DNA of 64,000 nt from Sipunculus nudus (lineage: Eukaryota > Annelida > Sipuncula > Golfingiida > Sipunculidae): contig CM049314.1 in assembly GCA_026874595.1 (NCBI GenBank), positions 37,613,229-37,677,228 on the forward strand. The letters run 5' to 3'. Of this stretch, positions 14,450 through 25,870 are shown one piece after another; the first letter of the stretch is position 1, and every line of letters starts with the position of its first letter. The notes below the pieces were generated by a model. That model saw only the letters and a list, made by a program, of their open reading frames with translations, ran no database searches and was not told where the DNA came from. The position numbers and the translations under genes are program-made.

Positions 14450-17400
14450 TCTTTGTGTACACTTAACCGGTCGGTTAGAGTAAGGATGGCGTCCTAATAG
14501 ACTGGTCTATTTGTCTCATTCTTTTTCATATTTCTTGCATTAGGAAATCATACAATATTTTCTTCTTATAGGCGAGAGTGTGAATTTCAAATTTTACTTA
14601 TTCCTGCTTTAGCAAAATATTATTCTGTATAAATAAAATGTAATTTTCTTTTATATTTTGTTTTAGGCTATATCAATTGGGCAATAAAACATGTCTTTTG
14701 AAAGAGTGATTACGTTTTGATAACTTTAGTATCAACTTTAAAATGCAGTATTTGTAACATTTTTAATTTATCTCTAAGAGTTTTCCAGAATAACGAAACG
14801 AACAACAATTTAACGGTCATAATTTGAATATATGTTCATTTTAAAAGATAAATGGATTAAAGGTCTTGTGTATCAAATGCAGGTTTCCACGAGGGAAAAA
14901 ATGTATGTCCATTTTTAAGAAAGGCTCAAAGGGGCTTGGGGTGTACCACGGTGGAGAAATTTTTTAAAAGAAGAATTCCAATTGAATTTTCTTGAAACTC
15001 ATTTTTGACAAGCAACCAGTTGCAATTTTACACAAGTTTGAAATGTTGTTCCTTATTATTGGACACCTATTATTGGAGCTAGTACACGTTGTGTAAATTA
15101 GCAGGCCACTTTATGAAAATACCATAGATGCATTACGTACATAATTCTGGTTTCTCCCTTATTTTCCCGTCATCCAGGTCAGTTTCTCTGGTGAATTAGT
15201 ATGTTCGTGTAACAATTAAATAAAATGTCGCCTGAATTTACCTACTTTCATTAATCTTGCAATTTACCACAAGTCTGAAATGTTCTTCGTCATTATTTCT
15301 CCCCTTTTGAGCTATTAGCGTTACGTGGATAAGCAGGACACTTTACCCAGTTTTCGTCACGGCCGAAGTTTTTCCCGCGCTTTAGATGGAAGCCTTGATT
15401 TTAATATCAGCAAGGAGATAAAATGATTCCAACACCCATGAAGCTCGGTAACACGGGGCGAAAATTAATCCTAATTTCCTAGTCGTAGCCTACATGACAC
15501 ACGAATGTCCGCTTCTATTTTTTAGCAATTCCATGACAGGTAGACCGACAGTTTCATTTTTGCAGAATAAATGTTGGCACAGTAATACTATCCGCGATTG
15601 GTGGAAACACCCGTCTGGCATTCAGTTCATTCATGATTTTTTACGGTGGGAAAATTTTCCTCCGACGACAATTTCAGCACGGCATTTTCAGTAAATAAAA
15701 CTTAAATTTTATACTTATTGCGCAATGTATTTAACTGCTATTACTGATCATAGGGGAAATTTTCCAGTAATTAATGTCCTATAGTATACGCTGTAAAACG
15801 CTGATGAGATCATATAAATTTCCTTGTTATATATGTTCCGTAATGAAGTTTTGGACATTTTAAGCGGGAGCGCGACAATCTCAGTACCTTAATGAATAAT
15901 TCTATAATATGATCGCGCTCTAGGCAAATTTCTAATGTATGGAAACTTTCCGAGGATCGGGGGAATTTTCAGGTGCTTTCTTGGGGGGGGGGGCGGAATG
16001 TCCGTTTACCGGCCAATATTTAGAGGTGGCGAAAATCCTGCAAATGACTATCAAATTTCGGTTCCTCTGAATGACCTTAAAGATATATGTTTTTAAAAAT
16101 GTCCCCATAACATATATTCACAGATAGTTCAGCTTCTGTGAAGGATAGTTGAGTTAAAATCGTCAAATGCGTGGTTGCAGATTTATAGAAAGTACCACAA
16201 AAAAAAAATAAAAATGAATTTTTGTTGCTTTAGCGGATCTTTTATCATACTATCTTTTATGTGTGCAAACAAACGTTCTTTAAGATGCTGAATCTATGGA
16301 TATTATACTCGTCCAACCGCCAAATTTTGCGATCGGTGAACTGTAAAGTTCTGTGAATGCATCAATTAAAATGAAACAACTTGATTTAATTTTCCTGTTC
16401 CTTGCATTTAAAAATATTTTGACCATTAGAATCCATGTATTTTATTTGCAAGTTCGTTTGAAAGTGTATCTTTATAATTAAAACAGTGACGCCATCAGAA
16501 GTTTAACTTTGTACATCGAAGACATAAACAGTATGTCAGCAATGTTTCTCGAGGAGAGCTGTAACGGTTATACTAATGTAAGGTAACAGACGGTGACCAG
16601 CGGACTATGCGCAATCCCATAAGTCCACAGAGAGGTTCCAAATGACTAACATGTTGGAAGCGGCATTAATCCGCAAAGCATTATTTTTTTTATTTTTTTT
16701 TTCCTTCGAGGATATTAAAAAAGGCTATATATTTTAATTTATCGAAGTTTGTCAAGGATATTGAAGGCCATAACTTTATCCCAGGATGTGTTGTTTTAAC
16801 AATTATACTTCAAGAGTTAATTAACATTTGTTATTCGTATATCTCCTGATAAAATCATGTGTCCTCTCATGAAAGAGTTTTTCAGTATGAACATCATCCA
16901 ATAGTTATTTTTCTTCCATAGACGTACGCTAGATGGCACTATTTGTATAAAAAGTGTACCAATTACTGAATATATTAAACAAGTCTTTTGTTGTGTTCTG
17001 CCATTACCACGAACATAATATATCACAATGATAAAACACAGTATTGGTCTTCAAATACACTCAGATAGTTCGCCATCCCTGATGCATAAGAACATTTTTT
17101 TTCTTTCAATTTCGATCAATTTCCCAAAACAAACCGATACATATTCCAGTAATGCATACCTCCACTAAAATTATGTTTGGAAAAAAATAGTATTACCGTA
17201 AAGGGTATTTAATTATACTAGTGCCTATATAGTCCAGCAGCAGACCTATAATTTCGATAGGAGACCAGTGAAATCCATATGTGTACGCAAAAAAGGCAGC
17301 CCTTAGAGCGGGTTCGAGAAATAGGGAGGAATAAATCTGTCAAGTCAGTACTCAGTAGGGTCGCGGGATGAGACACGGAAGTATACCGCAGAAAGCGCCC

Positions 17401-19850
17401 TGGTGATAATCTATCAACAGAGCGTTTGGTGGCCAGGGGATGGGCATCGGTAAAGGTTAGGGCGGAATGACGCTTTTTTGACCAAGCCTAAATCCTCAGA
17501 TTACAGTAGTATTATTTAATTGGATTATCCGATTATTTCAGTGAGTGAATGCATGGATTTTTTATTACTTCCATGGTGACTCCACGACAGTTGTACAAAA
17601 TCGGACCAACACCAAACGTTCAAACTGTAACATCTCTTCTTATACCCCCCCCCCCCCCCCATACTTTTCCATGATTCCATTGGTAAACATTGGAGAACAA
17701 AAATGTATAAAACAAAGTACAAACAGCATGGATCACTGACGATCAAGGTGGCCAGCAGGCTGGACGTACGGCTGGAGTCACACCATCTCAGGAACTGGGC
17801 GGTTATATAAATGAATATTTTATTTATTTATATATTTTATCATGTTTGACAAGGGCCTGCAGAGTGCCCATTATGCGCGTTGTACGCCGCTTTCTGCAGA
17901 TATTCCCAAACTACGCAGTTTCCATAAAGCTACAGGCATTGATCATTTCAACGTGCTCCATACAACTGATACACCATTTTCGTGTCTAAACATAGATGAT
18001 CTGACAAAATTATTTAATTATTAATTATGTTATCTCCACTGGGTATGTTACTCGTATACATTGAAGACTGAGGCAAATACGTATTTGACAGATAATGGTT
18101 GATCGGTGCTGACACCTGACGGCCGCAAGGCAAATTACTAAATGATGACGAAGATTATCCTGACTGAAATATGCATACAAAGATAATTCTTCTGAAAATA
18201 AAAATACTTCCTATGAATGCGACTACAAAAAATATCTCCAGAGCCTGGACTTTGCTGGTGATCTTCAAGCATGTATATTGTAAGATTTGAATTATTTGCC
18301 CTACAGTCTAGCGCCATTTCGGCCCTCTGACATGAGAGAGTCTACGACCAGCGTACTGGCTTACCACAGCCTACTGAGTCGTGTCGTCACGGCTACATAT
18401 AATCTTGATAATTATATGTTTATAGATGTTGTCAATTCCCCTGTTGCTGCACTATCAAATGCATATATCTCTGACCTACATTTAATTGTTGCTATCTAAT
18501 GGATTAGAATAAGCATCGAATTAGTTATATTTATTCCGTAATTGATTCGTGACCATCTCAATATACTAAAAAGGAGCCGTGGGGCAAAGCGTGTGGCAAA
18601 GTTAAATTGTGTGATAGTAAGCCGATTGATAGATATCCCCGGACAATCGGCTCTATATTACACTTTATCATGACCTAAATGTGGCTGTAAATTACATGTA
18701 AAAAATTCCCAAAACCAAAAATTCATCGCCCTATCTACATCTCACGAACAGATAACTGCGCTCCTCACGTCTCAGATTAAATCGCAGCTCTGATTATACT
18801 GAAACAACCGCTCTCGCTGGTCTGATTCTAGGCTCCTTGCCAGGAACGGTGTCGCATGTTTAAAATTTGGTGCTTGATGCATAATGCGATACCTCGCTCT
18901 CATTAGTCTGATTACAATCTTTTCTCTGTGGGCACCCTTGCGATCACGCCGAGAACCTAGCCATACAAAGCAGCGGTTACACGGAAAGGGATCTGGGACG
19001 ACTGCATTGTATAACCGCTGAGTGAGGAGAGTAGCAGATAACATAATACAGGCTGAGCTTACAATTAAATTCAGTTTCTCAAATATACCAGCTTCAGAAA
19101 TAAAATAATAAGTTGATCCTTCATCAGATTGCATCAAGTTACATGTATTATAAATTCTCTGCTTCTGGTTACTGTCCGTTGATTAAACCGATGAAACTTA
19201 TTGTTGAGTAAACACTAAATCAGCAACCATGAAACAAGTGACTTGTCAGGAATGATCACTATATGTATTATGCAAAAGATTTACTGTACTTTAAAGGGCT
19301 TGCTTCGCGTCTAGTGACCGCATTTGTTCCAGTCGGGGGTATCTTAGTCATTTATATTAAAGTTATAATACTTAATAATATATTACATTTATTTTTATGA
19401 TCAGGGGTATAGTATATAGACCAGAAATATATACCAAATAATTATTGTAAAAACATGTGACTGTAAGCAAAGAAATATACAATGATAAACAGGTTTACCG
19501 ACTTGTCTAACGGCCTAGAGGGCAGGTGATAGCAGATTCTAGCGATACCGGTACACAAAACCCCACAGCACGCGTTTTAGGTGTTTGATGAATGAGTCCC
19601 TTCAGTGTATACAGTACGCCACGTGCACGCCGTTTAGGAACATCCTAATTATGGTATGTTGCTATTTGTAAGGTAAGGCAATCAAGCGATATAACCTTAT
19701 ACTAGTACATGTAGAATTGATATTACGGATGTCACATTATTTAGTTTTTTTTTATTTCCATGTTTTACCCTGTTTTACCCAGAATAACCGTGTTTTCCAG
19801 TTTTTCCGAGAAATTCCGATTGTTCCCGACTTTTATTATGTCCCATTTAT
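14450..19850. other. Gene-poor AT-rich region
   Basis: No coding exon is recognised. Content: a degenerate repeat pair around 15010-15120 and 15240-15355, C/G runs near 15985 and 17646, and short open frames with no family features. Confidence 0.5.
15010..15355. repeat. Degenerate direct repeat, spacing about 235 bp
   Basis: Two segments share TGCAATTT-ACA-CAAGT-TGAAATGTT, then a TTATT block, and close with GCAGG-CACTTTA. Divergence is high. Confidence 0.5.
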
Positions 19851-19852
19851 AT

Positions 19853-20376
19853 CCCGTCATCAGGGTTGAGGTCAAATACAGTGTGCCAAACACAAATAAA
19901 AGTACGAGAACTGGTCTACTCCAAATACAAATACTATACGAGTGAGTGAAGATAAATACAAATACAAATACAAAAACAGAACATTAAATTGCAAATACGC
20001 AAATGTAGGTTATACAGAATATTTATTAATTTCCAGCACCATAAATATTCGTGTCTACTCATGTACTACTTGTTTATATTTAGAGATCAGAGGGAGAAGT
20101 TAAACGCTTCACTTGATCCTGTCTTTTGGCTTTATCAGAAGTTAGGTAGTTGTTTAATGTTTAAAATTATAGCAGATATGAATATGTATTTATGCAGATG
20201 TATTTGTACAGTATTTTATCAAATACATCAAATGTTTAGATCAAATACAAATATAAAATACAAATATTATCATTTTGCACAACACAAATACAAATATAAA
20301 TACAAATACATATTTTGACTGTATTAAATACAAATACAAATACAATTACGTATTTGACCCCAACCCTCTCCGTCAT
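19853..20376. mobile_element. Non-autonomous hAT-like DNA transposon
   Basis: The element at 19861-20368 begins CAGGGTTGAGGTCAAATAC and ends GTATTTGACCCCAACCCTC, imperfect terminal inverted repeats. It is flanked by CCCGTCAT (19853-19860) and TCCGTCAT (20369-20376), an 8-bp target-site duplication with one mismatch, as expected for hAT elements. Inside both ends are AAATAC-rich arrays. There is no transposase ORF, so it would have relied on another copy. Confidence 0.85.
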
Positions 20377-20497
20377 TATGGTAATCATGCACGAGTTGGT
20401 TGTCCATTGTGTTGTCTCTTTGGTCAAATCTATTTCTGAGATAGTTAGCTGTTACACAGTACTCACACTTGCCTGTGAAAGTTTCATCCTATATATA

Positions 20498-21301
20498 TGT
20501 AACGGCTCCGAGAACAGGTTTTTTAAATTATCAGGTATAACTAGTCAAGGAATTACCTCGTAGTTGCCTTGGTTGCTTGGCCCCATATTGCTTTCCCTTC
20601 GAGAACCGGTTTTGTGTTTATATTGTTTTTATTCGGACAATGACACGGACCGGCCCGAACCCCTGATAAGCCTCAGTCTCGTGACATAGAGAACTGATCA
20701 AGTGTCAATATGTGCTTGTCAGGTAAGCACTCTTTTTACTTAACCCTTCAAATGAAATAACCCCTTACATTTAACCAATTCGTGACTTTCAGTATATCAG
20801 TATTACTTAACCCTTAAAATGAAATAACTCCTTACATTTAACCAATTCGTGACTTTCGGTATATCAGTATCGTGTTCAGTGTATTTATATTACATTTATA
20901 ACGCTACTGGTAAATTTGTATTTATGTAGGCAAGATATATTCTGTGTAATTTATGGTATATAAAAATATGTTTATTTTTAATAGAGTCTTGTTTTCTCGT
21001 TTAACTGATGCTAAATAATAGGCCTACTATTAGTGTAAATAATCAAGCATTTAATTGTATTTTGCACCATATAGCTTTATAGGTACTGTTAATATCATAT
21101 TTATCATTATTGTTCCCAGTCCCATGACACAAAGAACCGATCAGTTGTCAATTTGTCCTAGGCAGGAACGCCGGTTTTTAGCATTCCAGGATATATATAC
21201 TACCGAATAAACAGACTTTTACATATATATCAATGCCTTGCATCTTTATTGCATTCGCTAACGCCGGGTGACCTTGGTTTTGTCGAGAACCCCCAGTTAC
21301 A
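20498..21301 (+). mobile_element. Probable solo LTR
   Basis: The 804-bp segment starts TGTAACGGCTCC and ends CCCCCAGTTACA, the TG...CA inverted termini typical of LTRs. AATAAA lies near 21207, about 95 bp before the end, as in an R/U5 arrangement. Flanking bases sit in AT-rich simple sequence and I cannot confirm a 4-5 bp target duplication. No gag-pol sequence adjoins, so a solo LTR is the simplest reading. Confidence 0.5.
20737..20870. repeat. 67-bp tandem duplication inside the probable LTR
   Basis: Units 20737-20803 and 20804-20870 both begin TACTTAACCCTT and end GTATATCAGTAT, with only a few mismatches. Confidence 0.9.
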
Positions 21302-21322
21302 TACACACACACATATGTATAT

Positions 21323-21324
<2 letters not shown>

Positions 21325-21359
<35 letters not shown>
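21325..21359. repeat. (TA)n microsatellite
   Basis: Uninterrupted TA tract just after the probable LTR. Confidence 0.9.
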
Positions 21360-21361
<2 letters not shown>

Positions 21362-24050
21362 TATAAAAATGATCGAACTTTATATTCTATAGCACGTGCA
21401 CATTCTTTTTTAATAAATGTGGCCTTAGGTACTAGGTATACATATATTGTCAATTGTAGCCTCTTACGAGACAGCTGCAAAGCGGAAAACCAGCATTCAG
21501 ACAAATGTACGTCAAAGCGGGGGTTTTATTATTTGAATTATTTAAATGCCTATGGTGCGTTTATGGCGACAAATTTATGTCTGCTTTTATCTGACACATG
21601 GCAAACCCGTTCGTTGAGATGTGCTTAAGTAGATGAACTTCTATCGGTTATGCGTCATACCTTAGATATTTTAATGAAATCGTGTCTCTCCTGCAGTTCT
21701 TATGTTAACGGTGTGCACTCAAATTTGCGAGCTCACAACAATCGATTTTTCGGATTTTCATATCAAGACTATCAAAGAAAAAATCCGCAGAAATCTATTC
21801 AAATCATAAATTTTTGAGGAGGTGATGGTTTCTTTGTTGATCTGGTGTTTCGTATGTTTAAACGGCTGATATACTTTAGGTGATTCAACGTCAAGCCTTC
21901 TCCGCGAGTTGTGGATAAATGATCAAGAGCAAACCGTCCATGTGGATCGAGCGTCACGCGGTTGGCTAACCGTCATATTTACATTGCTATATCAGCCAGC
22001 ATTTGATTCCTACTAATAAGAAAAGGCCCCTGATACGTGTCGTTGAAATACATTGATGCTAGTCACAGTCATGCTAGTTGGCTTCAGTATCAATCAATAC
22101 TGTTGCCAGGTGTACCGCAAACTGTAGGCCAATGTGGTGCAGCTATGTCGACTGATCGGGATATTTGAGTGTGAGGTCTGCAGACGGATGTTGTTGCGTA
22201 CATGGATACATAGATGATGTCACCTATGCAGACTCGGATCGAAGATATTACAAAGTTCTTATGAGACGGTCGGATGAATATTCTAACAAGTTGCCTCAAG
22301 TGAGTTTATTCTTTTTATCCCCGTTTTATTCTTATTGCTGCAGAGCTGCATTGATAATCATCCGGCCGCTGCCTGCCGTGCGTACATTCTAGTGTCGATA
22401 ACTATAGAGCACATTTTGTAACTGCCACAATTGGCCCATGGGTCATGATGCTCAGCTGAATCCGACTACAGGCGAAGCACGATAAATATATTCATTATTG
22501 AAACACGATCTGGTGATAATATTTGTTATGGATCCTTGACCAATGAGTAAAATAATTCCAGAGTGCCAAAATTATGCTCTTTGTCCACATACCTGAAAAA
22601 ATAGGTTCCATCAACCTTATGTTGGGTTTCCAAGAAGATTCTACCAGGAACAGTTCAACTCCCTAGATGCTAAGTTTGTTTAGAAGTTTCTGCGTCCGAT
22701 TGCTTCAATTTGTGTCCATCTGACTAATAGGGAGTTAAAATCATGTTCTTTCACATTACTGGCAGAATATATACCACGGTGACATTATTTCAGGTTTACA
22801 AAGAGTTTTTACAGAGACCTCCCAGGATATCAATCAGATTAGAAGTTTCTTGGTCAGGTCCAAGTGTAATATATTGTGGAAATCTGACTGAAAGGGTGCA
22901 CTTATCATGTTCTTTTACATATTATACAGGATATAGGTCACAGTGACCATATTCGGAAGTCAAGGTAGACATGCCAATAACACCCTTTTTACTTAAGTGA
23001 GACGTGTCTACTAGACCTAAAAGTTAAGATGCTTTTAGCCTGTATAGCTCGCAAAATATAAGTCACAATGGTCCAGGTTCAGGTTTCCAAAGAGATGTGT
23101 CGAGTATAACTACTTGACTGTTGCGTTAGAAGATTATAGGCCTTACTTGCAGATAGAGTTTGTGCTCATCAGACATACACGGTACTCGCATCATGTTTTT
23201 GCCTATAGGTTGCAGAATATATGTCACATTGACCTACTTTCATATTTCCCAGGACATTTGCCTTGGACATATCGGAAACATACTTTTAAAACCCATGAGT
23301 TATTAATTTGATCAATTATTCATATGGAGTCTTTACGCCATATAATTGGCAAGCAATATGTTTTTTGTAAATTCTCTCTCTCTCTGTCCATATCATTTTT
23401 TTATTATTTAGCAAATATACAAAGTCAACATCAAGTAGTAATATTTCAGCCTAACAATTAAAAGGTCTCCGTCACTGATCATTCCGTTCAAGTGTCCCTT
23501 TACCTTTAACTTCAAGGTCACATCTAATGCTAGATTATAACGCTTGATCACAAGTATATGTAGTTTTAAAAATATGCTTTAAATAAACTCTGGTGGACTG
23601 TAAGTTCTCTGCTTATTATAGTGTACAGACATAGGCAGCTCGTTATCTGTCTGTCCATAATTGAAAGTCAGTTGGGTAAAGAATTTCTTGTGTAGGTTTT
23701 AAATTAAACATATTCTTGCATCCTTTATATGAGCTCTGATCCTCAAACAGAGAATGAGGAAAGTGGTCGCTAACCCTGGTAGGTTAAAACGGCTTGACTT
23801 TTATTTATATGTCCTCAAATATGTGTTTATGACAGACCAAGAAAAACTGATTATCACACACACACACCCACACAGACACACATTTAGGCCCTTGTAACGG
23901 GGTTCACCACTGGTAATTATCCCCCCCCCCCCCCATCCCTCAAAAAACATTTCCGTATTGTGTAATAAAAATAATAACGTTATTTATTGTAGAACTCAGA
24001 ACCCAGTTTAAAAAAAGTATTATTGGGAATCGCAGCTGTCGGGTGTGAGC
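21360..24050. other. Gene-poor region with degenerate repeats
   Basis: No exon is recognised. Around 22755, 22920, 23050 and 23215 there are degenerate copies of a segment of the form GCAGAATATATGTCACAGTG followed by ACCTA-TTTCAG, spaced roughly 130-170 bp. Confidence 0.45.
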
Positions 24051-24058
24051 CGGCATGA

Positions 24059-24081
24059 CCCCCCCCCCCCCCCCCCCCCCC
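24059..24081. repeat. Poly(C) run, 23 bases
   Basis: Long C homopolymer; another C run lies at about 23922-23935. Confidence 0.95.
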
Positions 24082-24452
24082 GCGTTCCCCACCAAATTGT
24101 GTACATATTTTGGCTATGGAGTATATTTCCGTTCTGACGATATTACTAATACATTACAGTCACACATCGCCGTTTGGCGAAGGAAACCAATGATTTATTT
24201 CCACATTAAAACTGAATGCCCGAAAAAAACGTTATTTTGTGCACATAAAACAAACAAATGTTTAAATATGGTTTAACTTGATATGTTGACTCATACCATT
24301 TGAGTTCTTTCTTTCGGCAAAACTTACACATGATACACGTGAACGGAGGGCCCTTTCCTGCTGGTTGCCGCCATGTATGTGCCTTCATAATTCAACAAAT
24401 TGAATGACTCTCGGCGCACTATAAACTGGTTGTTTTAATTCCCCTTCTTTAT

Positions 24453-24570
24453 CACAGGTACTCGTTTCGAGCACTAAAATGGCTAAGAAACAGTGAACAC
24501 ACTGAATATGGGCGATACTCAATGTGTTTACAGTTTTACGCCATTTTAGTCCTGGAAACGAGTGCCTGTG
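24453..24570. repeat. 118-bp imperfect hairpin
   Basis: The left arm starts CACAGGTACTCGTTTCGAGC and continues ACTAAAATGGC; the right arm reads GCCATTTTAGTCCTGGAAAC and ends GAGTGCCTGTG. The arms, about 55 bp each, are close reverse complements with a very short loop. This could be a small MITE, a foldback repeat or a hairpin RNA source. Confidence 0.75.
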
Positions 24571-24649
24571 CTCTTTTATTCCCCATAAACACCGAATACG
24601 TTGATTGACACAGGTATCAATCTCGATATTTGGACAAGTTGAAAGGGTC

Positions 24650-24821
24650 TAACGGTAATGCAGGGGCGGATGCAGGATTTAGGAGAAGGAGGGGTTCAAA
24701 CCAGAAAGATTTATGACGATGCCGGAAAAAAGGTCTCCAGGTCCGGAAAAGTGGGATACCGGTCGCAAAAATTGGCCTGAAACCCTTAACAAAGGTTGCG
24801 GCGATTGAGAAAAAAAGGCCT

Positions 24822-24849
<28 letters not shown>
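24650..24849 (-). repeat. Dispersed repeat family A, copy 3, ending in 28-base G run
   Basis: Read on the minus strand this matches the copies at 11160 and 12475: CGCCGCAACCTTTGTTAAGG, CACTTTTCCGGACCTGG, GTCATAAATCTTTCTGG and CTCCTAAATCCTGCATCCGC. The G run is 24822-24849. Confidence 0.6.
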
Positions 24850-24852
<3 letters not shown>

Positions 24853-25160
24853 CGCACACACCAGTAAAACAAAAAGAGATTAAGTACAACTGACCGCGAC
24901 TTTATGCATGAGCAATCAACAGACTGGTCAGCAACAGTCGAGGGGTAACACATACAGTGCCCGCATTAGGCAGGTCAGTATATAAGTATATATTACTCTG
25001 GTAAGAAAAAAAACTGTCCGTAATTCGTAATTGTCAAATGGTTGTATTTTCGAGGTTTATATATAGATAATATAATAAGTTTCTAAAGGGACTGATACCC
25101 ATTGGTCTTAATAGCCAGTTTTCCGCATTTTACAGGTAGTCTTTCAGATAGGTTTGACTT

Positions 25161-25192
25161 TGTATATATATATAATATATATATATATATAT

Positions 25193-25224
<32 letters not shown>
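25161..25224. repeat. TA/CA microsatellite
   Basis: Alternating TA tracts interrupted by ACACACAT. Confidence 0.9.
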
Positions 25225-25724
25225 TGACTAAATTTTTTAATAAATGTATATTAGGCTTTGATCATTTTTTATATTTTATTACAAAAATGTATATATAAAA
25301 AATGAATGTACGTTCCACGTGAAAGCATTTGTTATTTTTACTAGCTAAGCCAACTCCTTCATTATTTTGCACCATGAATACCAGTTTGTTTCATCCTAAA
25401 TACGACAGCTGGCGTTTTATCTTGTTGAGGGCTGTTTTAATATTAATAAATAACACAACAAACCACTCGTGACAGATGAACATATCGTTGCACAGGTGAT
25501 ATGAATAACAATTTGTATACTATAGTCCGTTTAATCCCCTCATGTCCACCTGTTTTTTTGCTAGGAAAATTTTTATTAGGTGCATTTCAAGGGAAACATT
25601 TATAGTGTACAGGAGAGGAATACAGAACCTTATTTTCGACAAAGTAACTAAATTCCTACCCTATGCCTTATTTGAGGAACAGTATTTTCTGAAAATATCA
25701 GAAATCAGTCTACATTTTACAACA

Positions 25725-25870
25725 TATCAGACCCACTTATGGCGGTCAAGGTCATTGGTCACATGCAAAAGCAGCCTCAACTGACAGCTGAATATTGGAT
25801 GATCTCATGTAAACACTCTAAAAAAAATAACTAGCTAAAACAAAGATGGCTACTTATGGAGGGACACACC
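25725..25870 (+). repeat. Dispersed repeat family C, copy 1
   Basis: Shares CCACTTATGGCGGTCAAGGT and CATTGGTCACATGCAAAA, then TGACAGCTG, TTGGATGAT, CATGTAAACAC, AAGATGGCTAC and ATGGAGGG with 30314-30480, in the same order and orientation. Confidence 0.85.

Noticed and set aside
18772-19137. A 121-codon minus-strand frame
   Set aside because: No recognisable motif, no splice-supported neighbours and ordinary composition; treated as chance.
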